The notes under the pieces were generated by a model. That model was not told the DNA's origin and did no database searches. It saw nothing but the letters and a program-made list of their open reading frames with translations. A DNA stretch of 64,000 nucleotides from Fredinandcohnia humi. GTDB lineage: Bacteria; Bacillota; Bacilli; Bacillales; Bacillaceae_L. The DNA lies in assembly GCF_001439915.1 (NCBI RefSeq), contig NZ_LMBW01000008.1, positions 66,850-130,849 on the forward strand, read 5' to 3'. The translations under genes and the position numbers were made by a program. Numbering within the stretch: the stretch's first letter is position 1; each line of letters opens with the position of its first letter. Of the stretch, positions 43,903-52,025 are shown in pieces.

Positions 43903-45054
43903 ATGAAAACTTATGAAAATGGGCAGGTTTTTATTACTAGGATTGCCTTTATGTTTATCTTTACGGTACTCATATGTTTTACAGCTGCTTCAAGTATATC
44001 CTCTATCAAAAAAGAATGGATTAATTTTCGAGAATTCGATATTAATATTAAAACATTTCCGACGGAGTTTTTTGTTCAATTGCTTGAATTTGAGAATGCT
44101 TATTTTGGACAGACCTCTGATGTTGAACAGGAATCATTCACGAAAATTTTTGTCGAATCAACCCTTCAATTAAAGTACGGTGATTTAAGAAGCTTTTTCG
44201 GATATGAATTACCTGGATTATCAATGTACCATACTGAAATTCTGGTTTCCGGAGAGGGCACAGATTTCACCACCCTTCCGTACGAATCAGCCCCACCTTT
44301 AGATGATTTACTTCAGGAAAGGGAATTGGCTCAAAAGGAATTGGAAGAACTTAATAAGGAGGAGCCAAAAACACCTCCAGTCAATTTTGCAACCGATAAA
44401 AAGGTGCTCGTTTATCACTCACATAGTTTTGAATCGTACTTGCCTCTTCTGGGGCTTACTGGCGATCCCGATATGGATAAAGCAGTTGATTCTAAAACAA
44501 ACATTACTCTTGTGGGCGACCTACTTGGAAAGGAACTAGAAAAAAACGGAGTGAGTACGATTGTAGATCAAACAAATATCGGACAAGAATTAAAGAAAAA
44601 AGGCTGGGGAACCACCCAATCATATGCGGTATCACGCGGGATCGTCCAATCTGCAATGGCAAGTGACTCCAATATCGACTTTTTGATCGATCTTCACCGT
44701 GACAGTGTTCGAAAAGATGGTTCAACAGTTACCATTAATAATAAGCCGTATGCAAGGGTATTTTTTGTCGTCGGAAAAGCGAGCAGCAATTTTGAGCAAA
44801 GTTATGTACTAGCCGAGTCTCTATATAAGTCAATCGAATCGCAGTTTCCGGGAATCAGCCGGGGTGTGGTTGCGAAGGGACTGGATCAAGGGAACGGAGT
44901 GTACAATCAAGATTTGGCGAAAAACTCCATTCTAATCGAGGTTGGTGGAGTAGATAACGATATGAAGGAATTAAAAAATACCGTTGAGGCGCTGGCAAAA
45001 GTGATCAGTGAACATATCATTGACGCCGAGAAAGTGAACTCCTCTCATGAATAA
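43903..45054 (+). CDS. SpoIIP-family cell wall amidase/endopeptidase
   Basis: A 383-residue protein with one N-terminal membrane helix (about 11-33) and a SpoIIP domain. Zinc-ligand candidates are His172, His174 and Glu177 in LVYHSHSFESYLP, and LIDLHRDS (about 255-262) and SILIEVGGVDND (about 343-354) complete the site. SpoIIP, with SpoIID and SpoIIM, degrades peptidoglycan to drive engulfment of the forespore. The neighbourhood lacks gpr, the usual neighbour of spoIIP, so this may be a second paralogue. A coiled segment ELAQKELEELNKEE (about 141-154) links anchor and enzyme. GGACGG is upstream. Confidence 0.88.
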   Translation: MKTYENGQVFITRIAFMFIFTVLICFTAASSISSIKKEWINFREFDINIKTFPTEFFVQLLEFENAYFGQTSDVEQESFTKIFVESTLQLKYGDLRSFFGYELPGLSMYHTEILVSGEGTDFTTLPYESAPPLDDLLQERELAQKELEELNKEEPKTPPVNFATDKKVLVYHSHSFESYLPLLGLTGDPDMDKAVDSKTNITLVGDLLGKELEKNGVSTIVDQTNIGQELKKKGWGTTQSYAVSRGIVQSAMASDSNIDFLIDLHRDSVRKDGSTVTINNKPYARVFFVVGKASSNFEQSYVLAESLYKSIESQFPGISRGVVAKGLDQGNGVYNQDLAKNSILIEVGGVDNDMKELKNTVEALAKVISEHIIDAEKVNSSHE

Positions 45055-45217
45055 AGAGTTACTCTTTTGGTTGATTTGGTTGTTTGCCTCAACCCTGTTT
45101 TGCTTTTTTTACTTGTCATTTGGCTATACCGTAACCGCATTTCTGACCGGGATTGTCATGTGCTGCAAGGCGTTGATTAAACAATCAATTGCGGAGAATA
45201 AAAAACAACGCGGATGA
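45047..45217 (+). CDS. 56-residue membrane protein overlapping spoIIP-like gene
   Basis: MNKELLFWLIWLFAST... is a 56-residue protein with two membrane helices (about 5-22 and 25-43) and a basic tail ending KKQRG. It starts eight bases inside the end of the SpoIIP-like gene in another frame and is followed by a strong terminator, which suggests translational coupling. A membrane partner of the amidase is a testable idea. Confidence 0.6.
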   Translation: MNKELLFWLIWLFASTLFCFFYLSFGYTVTAFLTGIVMCCKALIKQSIAENKKQRG

Positions 45218-45219
45218 AG

Positions 45220-45260
45220 CAAGGTTTGTCTTGAATAAACAGGACGGACCTTGTTTTTTT
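45220..45260 (+). terminator. Terminator of the spoIIP-like unit
   Basis: CAAGGT...GTC pairs with GGAC...ACCTTG, followed by seven T. Confidence 0.9.
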
Positions 45261-45375
45261 GACTCTTATGTTCTCACAAACATCGATAAAAGTTAATGTT
45301 CAATTAATAACACGATTAAAATATAATGTAAGAATAACATATTCAGAACTTATTAAAATCAGAGGGTGATATGAA

Positions 45376-46008
45376 GTGGAAAACTTTTACTTGTTTGTTC
45401 TTATGTGTATTCTTCTCATTATTTTACCCGGTCCCGATACGGCTATTGCTACGAGAAATACGGTCACCGTCGGGAAAATCGGGGGGCTGAAAACAGCTTT
45501 AGGTACTTGTTGCGCCCTTATTATCCACACTTCTGCTGCTGTATTTGGACTTTCAGCCATTATTGTGAAATCTGCATTACTATTTTCTGTCTTCAAATAC
45601 GTCGGTGCTGTGTACTTAATCTATCTGGGTGTTAAGACATTATGGGGTTTACGAAAAAAGGAAGTAGCAGCAAGTGTTGAGATGAGCACAAAAAGCCAGT
45701 TTGTAAACACATCTTGTTTTAAACAAGGTTTCCTTACCAATATTCTAAATCCTAAGGTTGCTGTCTTTTTCCTAACCTTTTTGCCTCAATTCGTTGACCC
45801 TGGAAGCAATACCTTTTTACCATTTCTTCTAATGGGCATCACTTATACCGTACTAACTGCCATATGGTTTGTACTTTATGTCTATTTAATTAACCAGATT
45901 AGTGCATTTATGAAAAAACCTAAAACACAAAATATGATTGAGGGAATCACAGGTACCATACTGATCGGTTTTGGTATAAAGCTGGCTTTAGAAAAGGCGC
46001 ATAATTAG
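45376..46008 (+). CDS. LysE/RhtB-type amino acid exporter
   Basis: A 210-residue exporter with six membrane helices. The LysE hallmarks are LPGPDTAIATRNTVTVGKIGGLKTALG (about 18-44) and FKQGFLTNILNPKVAVFFLTFLPQF (about 114-138). Members export lysine, homoserine, threonine or leucine; the substrate cannot be told. The start is GTG 45376 with AGAGGGTG upstream. It stands alone with its own terminator. Confidence 0.9.
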   Translation: MENFYLFVLMCILLIILPGPDTAIATRNTVTVGKIGGLKTALGTCCALIIHTSAAVFGLSAIIVKSALLFSVFKYVGAVYLIYLGVKTLWGLRKKEVAASVEMSTKSQFVNTSCFKQGFLTNILNPKVAVFFLTFLPQFVDPGSNTFLPFLLMGITYTVLTAIWFVLYVYLINQISAFMKKPKTQNMIEGITGTILIGFGIKLALEKAHN

Positions 46009-46017
46009 ATGTTTTCT

Positions 46018-46056
46018 AGACCCTTGATTATTCTAAATCGAAGGGTCTTATTTTTT
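46018..46056 (+). terminator. Terminator of the LysE-type gene
   Basis: AGACCCTT pairs with AAGGGTCT; TATTTTTT follows. The dispersed repeat begins two bases later. Confidence 0.85.
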
Positions 46057-46057
46057 A

Positions 46058-46265
46058 GACTGTTTTCGTAAACTTTGTTGTTTTTTTATCTTTGATTTCC
46101 GCTTCAGGCGGACGCTTTCAGCGGGCGTGGCTTGAGCCTACTCGTCGCTATCGCTTCTGCGGGGTCTCAAGTCTCACGCTTTTCCCGCAGGAGTCGCCAC
46201 CTTACGCTCCAATCAACTAGGCTTGCACTTTATATCTGAAAGCAACAATCTTTTAGAAAAGAGCC
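46058..46265 (+). repeat. Dispersed repeat, copy 2
   Basis: A 208-base element running from GACTGTTTTCGTAAAC to AAAAGAGCC. It shares order and most bases with the inverted copy at 62885-63093 and the core with the copy at 18212-18372. The middle has complementary blocks CTGCGGG...CCCGCAG, so a folded RNA is possible. No open frame with a ribosome site is in it. It lies between a terminator and a convergent gene. Confidence 0.92.
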
Positions 46266-46286
46266 TATTTTTAAGATTCAAAAGAA

Positions 46287-46832
46287 CTATCTGCTGTGAG
46301 TTTGCATAAGTTCGTATATCTTACGGGCAGTGTTGACATTCCTTACAGTAATCTGTTTGTATATCTTTGATCCAATAATCTTAGACATTCCGCTTTTGGA
46401 TACATTTTTCTTGTCAACTGACCATAGAATCGCACCTGGTATATATTTCACTGTATCAATATTTGGTTTAATTTCTAGATTCTCAAGTACTGATTCATCA
46501 TCAATTTCATCCCATAAAAACATGACATCACTTTTCATTTCATTGTCATTTTTCCATGTTTCTGGAATAGCGTTGATGATTCTTCTGACATCATCAACAC
46601 TACGTACTACTACCTTAATTTGCAATCCAAAATCATTATGTATCGCTTCTTCCAAAATACGTGATAGTTCAACCTGTGATGTGTCAATTTTTGAAAAAAT
46701 TATATTACCTGTGTTGATGTACGTCACCACATCATTCACCCCGACTTGTTCAAAGGTTTGTTTAAGCAGCTTCATGTCGATTTTGTTTTTTCCACCCACA
46801 TTAATGCCTCGTAGCAGGGCGATATATACCAT
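46287..46832 (-). CDS. DUF1697-family protein
   Basis: A 181-residue protein matching DUF1697: IALLRGINVGGKNKIDMKLL (about 4-23), VVTYINTGNIIFS (about 34-46), and the later VKYIPGAILWSVDKKNVSKSGMSKIIG region (about 128-154). The fold is ferredoxin-like; function unknown. ATG 46832 has AGGAGG six bases upstream. Confidence 0.88.
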   Translation of the reverse strand: MVYIALLRGINVGGKNKIDMKLLKQTFEQVGVNDVVTYINTGNIIFSKIDTSQVELSRILEEAIHNDFGLQIKVVVRSVDDVRRIINAIPETWKNDNEMKSDVMFLWDEIDDESVLENLEIKPNIDTVKYIPGAILWSVDKKNVSKSGMSKIIGSKIYKQITVRNVNTARKIYELMQTHSR

Positions 46833-46907
46833 AAACATCCTCCTAGCAGCTAATTTACCCCAACCTATGACCTAGGCATTCTTAGTAATATTTTCTGAGA
46901 ACTAATT

Positions 46908-47378
46908 TCACATTAACTCTTTTAAACTACTATCATGAATCGGTAAATAAATCTCTACTTCTTCCTCGCCATTCATCATTTGATGATAAGTCTCTATAAT
47001 ATAAGACTCTAGGTTTCTTTTATAGCCTTGCTCCTCTGTCCATTTCAATAAATGCTGATGGAGGTTGGCAAGATTATTTATGCCTCCCCTTATTGATGCA
47101 TATTCTTGTGCATTTTCGATGTACTCCATTCCAATGGGCACTTCAGCCAGATTGTCATTCACAATTAACGCTACATAAAAATGTCCTTCTAGATGATTAT
47201 TATCTCTCTTAGGTTCAAAAAGGGCTATTTCAATATCGGTATGGTTCTTAATTTCATTTTTTCGAGATATTAATTGCTGTGCAAGTTTTGGAACTTCTAT
47301 CCCGTAATCGACAAAAGCTCCAGTTCCTTTTAAACCTACAACTTTAAATACCTTCTTAAGCTTTTTACAATCCATCAT
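46908..47378 (-). CDS. GyrI-like small-molecule-binding protein
   Basis: A 156-residue single SOUL/GyrI-like domain: VVGLKGTGAFVDYG, HFYVALIVNDNLAEVPIGMEYI (read across about 65-90), YASIRGGINNLANLHQHLLKWTEEQGY (about 94-120) and EVEIYLPIHD at the end. The same domain follows DNA-binding domains in AraC-type regulators such as the one at 48242-49096; alone it can bind hydrophobic or cationic compounds. ATG 47378 with GGGAGGG upstream. Confidence 0.8.
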   Translation of the reverse strand: MMDCKKLKKVFKVVGLKGTGAFVDYGIEVPKLAQQLISRKNEIKNHTDIEIALFEPKRDNNHLEGHFYVALIVNDNLAEVPIGMEYIENAQEYASIRGGINNLANLHQHLLKWTEEQGYKRNLESYIIETYHQMMNGEEEVEIYLPIHDSSLKELM

Positions 47379-47424
47379 TTTCCCTCCCACTACTTTGTGA
47401 TTTTTCAAAACATAAAAAATAATT

Positions 47425-47802
47425 CTATTGGCAAACTCCTAAGGGATTATCATCTGGGTCATAGAATGTAAAAAATTTGGTGTTACCTTCCCCACCTATT
47501 GGGTTTACTTTTACCTTCTTTTGGATTAATAGTTTGTGGCTTTCTTCTATATCCGTAGGAATAAAATTATAATATTTCCCCACCCCAAAATTATTTTCTG
47601 GGAATTTCATAGGTTGATGATTTAATGTTTAAACTAGGCATACAACCGTTTGGGATCGTTCTCCAATCTTCATAACAGCAGCTTCTTCTTCAATGTAAAA
47701 TGGTTTAATACCAAGTATTTCTTCATACCATTTTGCTGACAATTCAGGGTCTTTAACAGGAATAAAAACACCTTCCATCCCCTTAAAAAGTGGTGTGTTC
47801 AT
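47425..47802 (-). pseudogene. VOC-family protein interrupted by one TAA
   Basis: One frame of 125 codons from ATG 47802 (AAGGAG upstream): VFIPVKDPELSAKWYEEILGI, then a TAA at 47631-47629 (codon 58, after VVCLV), then KFPENNFGVGKYYNFIP and FFTFYDPDDNPLGVCQ to the stop at 47425. Both halves are standard VOC parts, including the DPDDN-x-LG end motif, so one nonsense change disrupted an otherwise intact gene. Confidence 0.85.
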
Positions 47803-47904
47803 GTCCTCTATCTCCTTGAAAAATTTGCATTAACTTACATTTCGATAAATCTAGTTTAAATCCTTCATATTTAGGTGTATTGGACCAATAGACATGCTTG
47901 GGAT

Positions 47905-47970
47905 TAGGCTAAAAACCATAGATTCAAAATAAAAACAATAGACCAATTTTCCTATCTACCATAAATTCAA
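47905..47970. repeat. Short array of TAAAAACCATAG words
   Basis: TAAAAACCATAG (47910), TAAAAACAATAG (47930) and a degenerate TATCTACCATAA (47953). The reverse complement of the first is CTATGGTTTTTA, the same word as in the array at 16846-16899. Confidence 0.65.
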
Positions 47971-48106
47971 AATGTTGGCGGAAAAGCTAATTAGTTGGCT
48001 ATATATCTCATTTATCAGCAATATTTTTTGATAATTGGCTAAAAGTTGTCCCACAGGACTGGAATTTTTGCAATCACTTAGCATATCAGCTCTCAACCTT
48101 TTTAGT

Positions 48107-48180
48107 TACTGCCACTAATCACCGATTTACTGTCGCTATATCAGAAATACTGTCACTATCCCAAAAATACTGTCACTAAC
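48107..48180. repeat. Array of TACTGTCACTA words, about 20-base period
   Basis: TACTGCCACTA, TACTGTCGCTA, TACTGTCACTA and TACTGTCACTA begin at 48107, 48128, 48148 and 48168 with nine or ten unrelated bases between. It lies in the 438-base gap between the VOC pseudogene and the AraC-type gene; the rest of the gap holds the 47905-47970 words and nothing else recognised. Confidence 0.8.
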
Positions 48181-48210
48181 GAAAATACCCCAAACTAATC
48201 GAAATAACAA

Positions 48211-48236
48211 AGCCCCAAGGAACATCCCTGGGGCTC
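48211..48236 (-). terminator. Terminator of the AraC-type gene
   Basis: AGCCCCAAGG pairs with CCCTGGGGCT around a five-base loop; TTTGTTATTT on the minus strand. Confidence 0.85.
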
Positions 48237-48241
48237 GCAAA

Positions 48242-49096
48242 TTACTTCACCGGTATCCAGATTTCCGAGTAATAATTAGGTTCATATGCGTTTCCAGCTG
48301 GGTACAGTTCGAACTCAGCTGTACCGCCATACTTATATCCGCTTGATGGAAACCATTCTGAGTAGATTTTTTTCCATGCGTCTTGCATCGCGTGTGGCAT
48401 CGCACCATTTACCTCGAATACTGCCCATTTTGACGCTGGTATGTCTAGAATGTCAAACTTCCCTGATACGCCATCTGCGTTTTCCACCGCCACCCAATAA
48501 TCAATTGCTCTGACGTTTGGCTCACTAACGCAGACTCCCAAAATCCCATTGATTTCTCCATTATTCAGTGGAATCAATGCATCACAGGTACCGTCCGAAT
48601 TCACTTCCTCCCATAACTTTGGAATACTACGGAGATGCTCATCATTCTCACATGAAAAATTGCGCTTCACTCCTACTGCTTTAAATCCTTCCTTCTCAAC
48701 AATTCGATACTTCACTGGATCTGCTCCTTTCAAACTCACCTGGATGACCAGGCGGCTATATGATTGCAGCCTTCCAATCCCCTTTCGGACATCGCTTGGG
48801 GTTACACCATGCTGTTTCCGAAAAGCTTTTGTGAAAGCCTCGGGAGTGTCGTAGCCATATTTGTAGGCTAGATCAATAATCTTTGTTTCTGTTTTCAATA
48901 ATTCTTCAGCTGCTAGTGTTAACCGGCGACGACGGAGGTAATCACCCACAGTGATATCTGTTAAAATCGAAAACGTGCGTTGAAAATGAAACTGGGACGC
49001 ATTCGCATGCCCTGCAATTTCCTCAATTGACACATCCTCAAGCAAATGGTCTTCCATATAATCAATTGCATTTTGTAATGATTCTAGCCAGCTCAT
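48242..49096 (-). CDS. AraC-family regulator with GyrI-like ligand domain
   Basis: A 284-residue regulator. Two helix-turn-helix units occupy about 7-105 (SIEEIAGHANASQFHFQRTFSILT and IDLAYKYGYDTPEAFTKAFRKQHGVTPSDVRK read across that region). The C-terminal 155 residues are a GyrI/Rob-like effector domain (VEKEGFKAVGVKR...FELYPAGNAYEPNYYSEIWIPVK). Members activate multidrug or stress genes on binding amphipathic compounds. ATG 49096 with AAGGAG eight bases upstream. No adjacent target is clear. Confidence 0.9.
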   Translation of the reverse strand: MSWLESLQNAIDYMEDHLLEDVSIEEIAGHANASQFHFQRTFSILTDITVGDYLRRRRLTLAAEELLKTETKIIDLAYKYGYDTPEAFTKAFRKQHGVTPSDVRKGIGRLQSYSRLVIQVSLKGADPVKYRIVEKEGFKAVGVKRNFSCENDEHLRSIPKLWEEVNSDGTCDALIPLNNGEINGILGVCVSEPNVRAIDYWVAVENADGVSGKFDILDIPASKWAVFEVNGAMPHAMQDAWKKIYSEWFPSSGYKYGGTAEFELYPAGNAYEPNYYSEIWIPVK

Positions 49097-49161
49097 TCCC
49101 CTCACTCCTTACCTCAATTCTATCTACTACACGCTTTTCTAGCCTGTCATTTTGTGCTTAG

Positions 49162-49629
49162 TTAAGACAGATTTTTCATAAAAAAGCTAAGGGTATCTTC
49201 ATGAGTAAGTTTGCCCAGAACCTCAATTTTTGCCAAAAACTGAAGTTCCGCAATTTCTTCATCCAATGGCATTAAGTCCTCGATATCACCTGTTAATTCA
49301 ACCAAAAACATGGTAGTCTCCTGGCCATCAAATCCAATTTTATTTTTCATTTTTTCTGGAAATTCAAAGCGTATTTTTTCATCGAACTGCTTGATAAGCA
49401 TAAAATCAGTTGAACCGGTTTCTTCTTTTAGTTCCCGGAGCATCGCATGTCGAGGTGACTCGTCACTATCTTCAATTCCACCCTTGATGAAATCCCACTC
49501 ACCTGCTATTTTTTCGGAACCAGATCGAGTGTTAATTTTTGTTTTATGTACGAGCAAAAATTGATCATCCTTATAGACTATTGCTCCAACCGCTTGTCTA
49601 ATCAAAGAAATGAAGCTCGCTTCCTTCAT
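49162..49629 (-). CDS. Nudix hydrolase
   Basis: A 155-residue Nudix protein that should cleave a nucleoside-diphosphate-linked compound. The Nudix box G-x5-E-x7-REUxEExGU is complete: GGIEDSDESPRHAMLRELKE then ETGS at about 50-73. The N-terminus RQAVGAIVYKDDQFLLVHK is typical. ATG 49629 lies inside the end of the S51 peptidase gene (32-base overlap) with a poor ribosome site; a TTG at 49605 is equally possible. Translational coupling is likely. Confidence 0.85.
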   Translation of the reverse strand: MKEASFISLIRQAVGAIVYKDDQFLLVHKTKINTRSGSEKIAGEWDFIKGGIEDSDESPRHAMLRELKEETGSTDFMLIKQFDEKIRFEFPEKMKNKIGFDGQETTMFLVELTGDIEDLMPLDEEIAELQFLAKIEVLGKLTHEDTLSFFMKNLS

Positions 49630-50233
49630 GCTCAATCAGCTGTTCACTTTTAAAATAAACACCTGAGTTTTCATCGATTCCATAGCCGGGAACATTCAAT
49701 TTAGAAATTGCTGCTATAAGGTTCCTCTCCTCGTCCCATTCTGAGAAGTGTACGGATATGACGCAATTTTTGATCAAGCTTAGGCCCTGCAAATATAGCT
49801 GATGTTTCTGTGACGTGTCCTTTGGAGAAATGACACAATGCTCACAAGAAACCAATGCACCTGCGGAAAAGCCTGCTACCGGAACGCCTTCATGAAACTT
49901 ATTTCGAATAATATTTGCGACTGGAGTATCGACAATATAAATGCGATAAAGCTCAGTTACTCCCCCACCAATTATAACCCCTGTGCATGTTTCAAGCTCA
50001 GCCAGTTGTTCTTGAGTTGGATTTTCCGAAAGTGCAAAATAATAAAAATCTCGCACACCATGGTCCTCTAAAACCTTCGTATATTGTGGCATATATTCCT
50101 GCCAGCCTGGAAGCTCAAGAAATAAAATCGCAATCTTAGCAGCCCTTTCGCCTGCCAAATCCGTAAATTTTTCACCTAATTTTTCATTAAAAGGAGGCCC
50201 TCCCCCAAACAAAAATAAATGTGTATCTGACAT
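49598..50233 (-). CDS. S51-family peptidase (dipeptidase E/cyanophycinase fold)
   Basis: A 211-residue serine peptidase-like protein. The nucleophile is Ser123 in the elbow AGFSAGALV, the glycine-rich strand is GVIIGGGVTELYR (about 85-97), and His162 in VISVHFSEWDEE plus GIDENSGVYF near 190 complete the S51 pattern. Substrates in the family are Asp-X dipeptides or cyanophycin-like polymers; not assignable. Overlaps the Nudix gene. Confidence 0.85.
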   Translation of the reverse strand: MSDTHLFLFGGGPPFNEKLGEKFTDLAGERAAKIAILFLELPGWQEYMPQYTKVLEDHGVRDFYYFALSENPTQEQLAELETCTGVIIGGGVTELYRIYIVDTPVANIIRNKFHEGVPVAGFSAGALVSCEHCVISPKDTSQKHQLYLQGLSLIKNCVISVHFSEWDEERNLIAAISKLNVPGYGIDENSGVYFKSEQLIEHEGSELHFFD

Positions 50234-50313
50234 TTTATCTTCCCCCTTTTTCGAAAATGATAAGATTTATATGTAATTCGATAATAACTGTTAAAATCCT
50301 TTTATAAATTACG

Positions 50314-50345
50314 AAAAGCCAGGCAATCATCGCCTGACTTTTTCC
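50314..50345 (-). terminator. Terminator of the DUF3231 gene
   Basis: AAAAGTCAGGCG pairs with GCCTGGCTTTT, with T-run on the minus strand. Confidence 0.85.
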
Positions 50346-50346
50346 G

Positions 50347-51354
50347 TTATTTATCATTTACAAGTGCATTCCTGTCAACTGCATGTGGTGGTTTCTCAAA
50401 CCATCTCTCATCGATCATGATATTGGCTCCATCTTCCACATATCTTCCAACATCAAGGATGAATTTGCCAAACATCAATCCAATGTCTCGTCTACCATTT
50501 AGGGAAATCGCATTGGCATATGACCGAATTTTCATCGAGAACATATCGATTTTATGAAAAATCATTAATTTATCCGAAAAGGGTGGAATCGTTGATGCCT
50601 CCACCAAATCATCGAGTATTGGATGACCAGGTAAACTATCTTGGTGAAGCTTTGCAGTACAATCTTTAATATGATCCATTGTAATTTCCTTGCCACGGAG
50701 CATAAATTCCTTCACCTTTTTATGATTCGCCACTTGGCTGAATCCCATCAATAATGCTTTACTTGCCACATTGTTTTCAAGATTATCTTGGAGGTGAGCA
50801 ATCTCCAAGGCATGAAGCGGTCTGATATCGCCAAAAAATCCAGCTAGATAGCTTTGTTTTTCTACAAAACTCACTTCTTTTGGGATTGGAATGGCTGGTG
50901 CTTTCGTTAAATAGCCCTTTTTTTCTAATGTTTGATTTAATTTAACTAAAAAATTAATTGTATCCAAATCAAATTTTATTACAGTATCTCTTACGTCTTG
51001 CCGTATCATCATTGGGATCGCTGTCGAATAAAGACTTAGCCCTGCTTTCGCCGTATATTTTAAATAATGAAGATAAAATTCATCTGCAAACAATCTTGGG
51101 GCATCTATGTTTACATCTTTTTTTACATCGAACCCTAATGGAATAGGGAAATTTTCTTTATTGAATATCTTCGTAATATCCGCAATGATATTTTTACTGA
51201 TGCCTTCGGCTTTTTCAAGGATTTCCTTGATGTCAGAGTCCTGACAATGTTTTTGATAATAGGTTAACACGCAAACGGCCATTGAGTTCCCCATATAAAC
51301 CGCCCAAAGCTTACCCATTTCCGCTGAAGTAAGTTGTTCATTGCTGGAATTCAT
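50347..51354 (-). CDS. DUF3231-family protein
   Basis: A 335-residue protein made of two DUF3231 repeats (about 1-160 and 170-325), all-helical, ferritin-like. Each repeat begins LTSAEMGKLWAVYMGNSMA / RPLHALEIAHLQDNLENNVA and has the late LDTINFLVK / DIGLMFGKFILDVGRYVEDG segment. The family is common in spore-forming Bacilli, sometimes in the spore proteome; function unknown. Its ATG overlaps the stop of a small upstream frame (ATGA), with AGAGGAG upstream. Confidence 0.85.
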   Translation of the reverse strand: MNSSNEQLTSAEMGKLWAVYMGNSMAVCVLTYYQKHCQDSDIKEILEKAEGISKNIIADITKIFNKENFPIPLGFDVKKDVNIDAPRLFADEFYLHYLKYTAKAGLSLYSTAIPMMIRQDVRDTVIKFDLDTINFLVKLNQTLEKKGYLTKAPAIPIPKEVSFVEKQSYLAGFFGDIRPLHALEIAHLQDNLENNVASKALLMGFSQVANHKKVKEFMLRGKEITMDHIKDCTAKLHQDSLPGHPILDDLVEASTIPPFSDKLMIFHKIDMFSMKIRSYANAISLNGRRDIGLMFGKFILDVGRYVEDGANIMIDERWFEKPPHAVDRNALVNDK

Positions 51355-51578
51355 TTCCTAACTCCTCTGCACTTTTTTTCTAGTATCTTGCAAGAGAACC
51401 GGATGTATTCAGAAAATGTATGCTCCCGAAATATTTTTCGACAAAAATCTTCGAAATCGACTTGAATGATTGCTTTATCGTCAACGTTTGAGGCGTGACT
51501 CCATATTATCCGAAAAATCCTATGACACAGTTCTACATTTTGGATTATTTTTACATTTGATTTCGTGGTTTCAATCAT
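51351..51578 (-). CDS. Hypothetical small protein upstream of DUF3231
   Basis: A 75-residue frame whose TGA overlaps the DUF3231 ATG by four bases, which is the main support. No ribosome site is seen before its ATG 51578, and that ATG falls inside the divergent promoter of the RNA at 51592. Content is mixed, with several Cys and aromatic residues, and no family is recognised. It may be a non-coding leader instead. Confidence 0.35.
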   Translation of the reverse strand: MIETTKSNVKIIQNVELCHRIFRIIWSHASNVDDKAIIQVDFEDFCRKIFREHTFSEYIRFSCKILEKKCRGVRK

Positions 51579-51585
51579 GTAGTAT
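51557..51585 (+). promoter_or_regulatory. Promoter of the structured RNA
   Basis: TTGATT (51557-51562), 17-base spacer, TAGTAT (51580-51585) on the plus strand. Confidence 0.65.
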
Positions 51586-51591
51586 ACAGAT

Positions 51592-51829
51592 ACAAGCTAC
51601 ATTGTACGTAATCATAATAAAGTTTAACCTTTGAGCTGAAATAGGGAGTTTAACATTGAAGCTTGAATGACAGGCCTTCGTCCATGGCGACATGAAGGAC
51701 ATACAGGAAAGTTTCTGCAAACACCCACTTTGAGGAGTGGTGGTTTTAAACTTTCTTAGGGTATTACGGCAATTGTGGCTTTTCCAATTTACAGTCAATC
51801 CATTTTCCGTATGGGGAGTGGATTTTTTA
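51592..51829 (+). ncRNA. Candidate structured small RNA, about 238 nt
   Basis: Between a good promoter and an intrinsic terminator (AATCCA...TGGATT then TTTTTT, 51797-51828) lies a sequence with no coding frame but clear folding: AAAGTTTAACC (51619-51629) pairs with GGTTTTAAACTTT (51742-51754) as a closing stem. Inside are CCTTCGTC/GACATGAAGG-type pairing (about 51681-51706) and CCACT/AGTGG (51725-51740). It does not match 6S, SRP, tmRNA, RNase P or a riboswitch class that I can recognise. It lies 76 bases upstream of a tRNA gene with its own promoter. Confidence 0.6.
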
Positions 51830-51843
51830 TTTGCTCATAAGTC

Positions 51844-51873
51844 TTGACCATTGATGCATTTTAATTCTATAAT
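51844..51873 (+). promoter_or_regulatory. Promoter of tRNA-Arg
   Basis: TTGACC, 18-base spacer, perfect TATAAT (51868-51873); start predicted about 25 bases before the mature tRNA. Confidence 0.8.
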
Positions 51874-51905
51874 TATTTTCTATAGTGGATTGACAATTTC
51901 ATCAT

Positions 51906-51979
51906 GTCCCAGTAGCTCAGTAGGATAGAGCGACAGCCTCCTAAGCTGTAGGTCGTAGGTTCGATTCCTATCTGGGACG
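51906..51979 (+). tRNA. tRNA-Arg (anticodon CCU)
   Basis: Cloverleaf of 74 bases. Acceptor GTCCCAG/CTGGGAC with discriminator G, D arm TAGCTCAG...AGAGCG, anticodon stem ACAGC/GCTGT with loop CTCCTAA (anticodon CCT, positions 34-36), T arm with GGTTCGATTCC. CCA is not encoded. It reads AGG codons. It has its own promoter and terminator; no integrase gene lies downstream. Confidence 0.97.
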
Positions 51980-51989
51980 CTAGAGAGCT

Positions 51990-52018
51990 GCCCCTCGATT
52001 TTGGAGGGGCAATTTTTT
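51990..52018 (+). terminator. Terminator of tRNA-Arg
   Basis: GCCCCTC pairs with GAGGGGC; AATTTTTTT follows. Confidence 0.95.
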
Positions 52019-52025
52019 TAAGCAA

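Noticed and set aside
38200-47802. Genetic recoding of TAA as sense
   Set aside because: Most genes in the window end normally at TAA, and the interrupted genes have different expected residues at the codon.
51571-51798. 75-codon minus-strand frame over the candidate RNA
   Set aside because: No ribosome site, unusual composition, and it coincides with paired RNA stems and a promoter on the other strand.
51906-51979. tRNA-Arg as an attachment site of an integrated element
   Set aside because: No integrase gene and no repeat of the tRNA 3' end downstream within the window.
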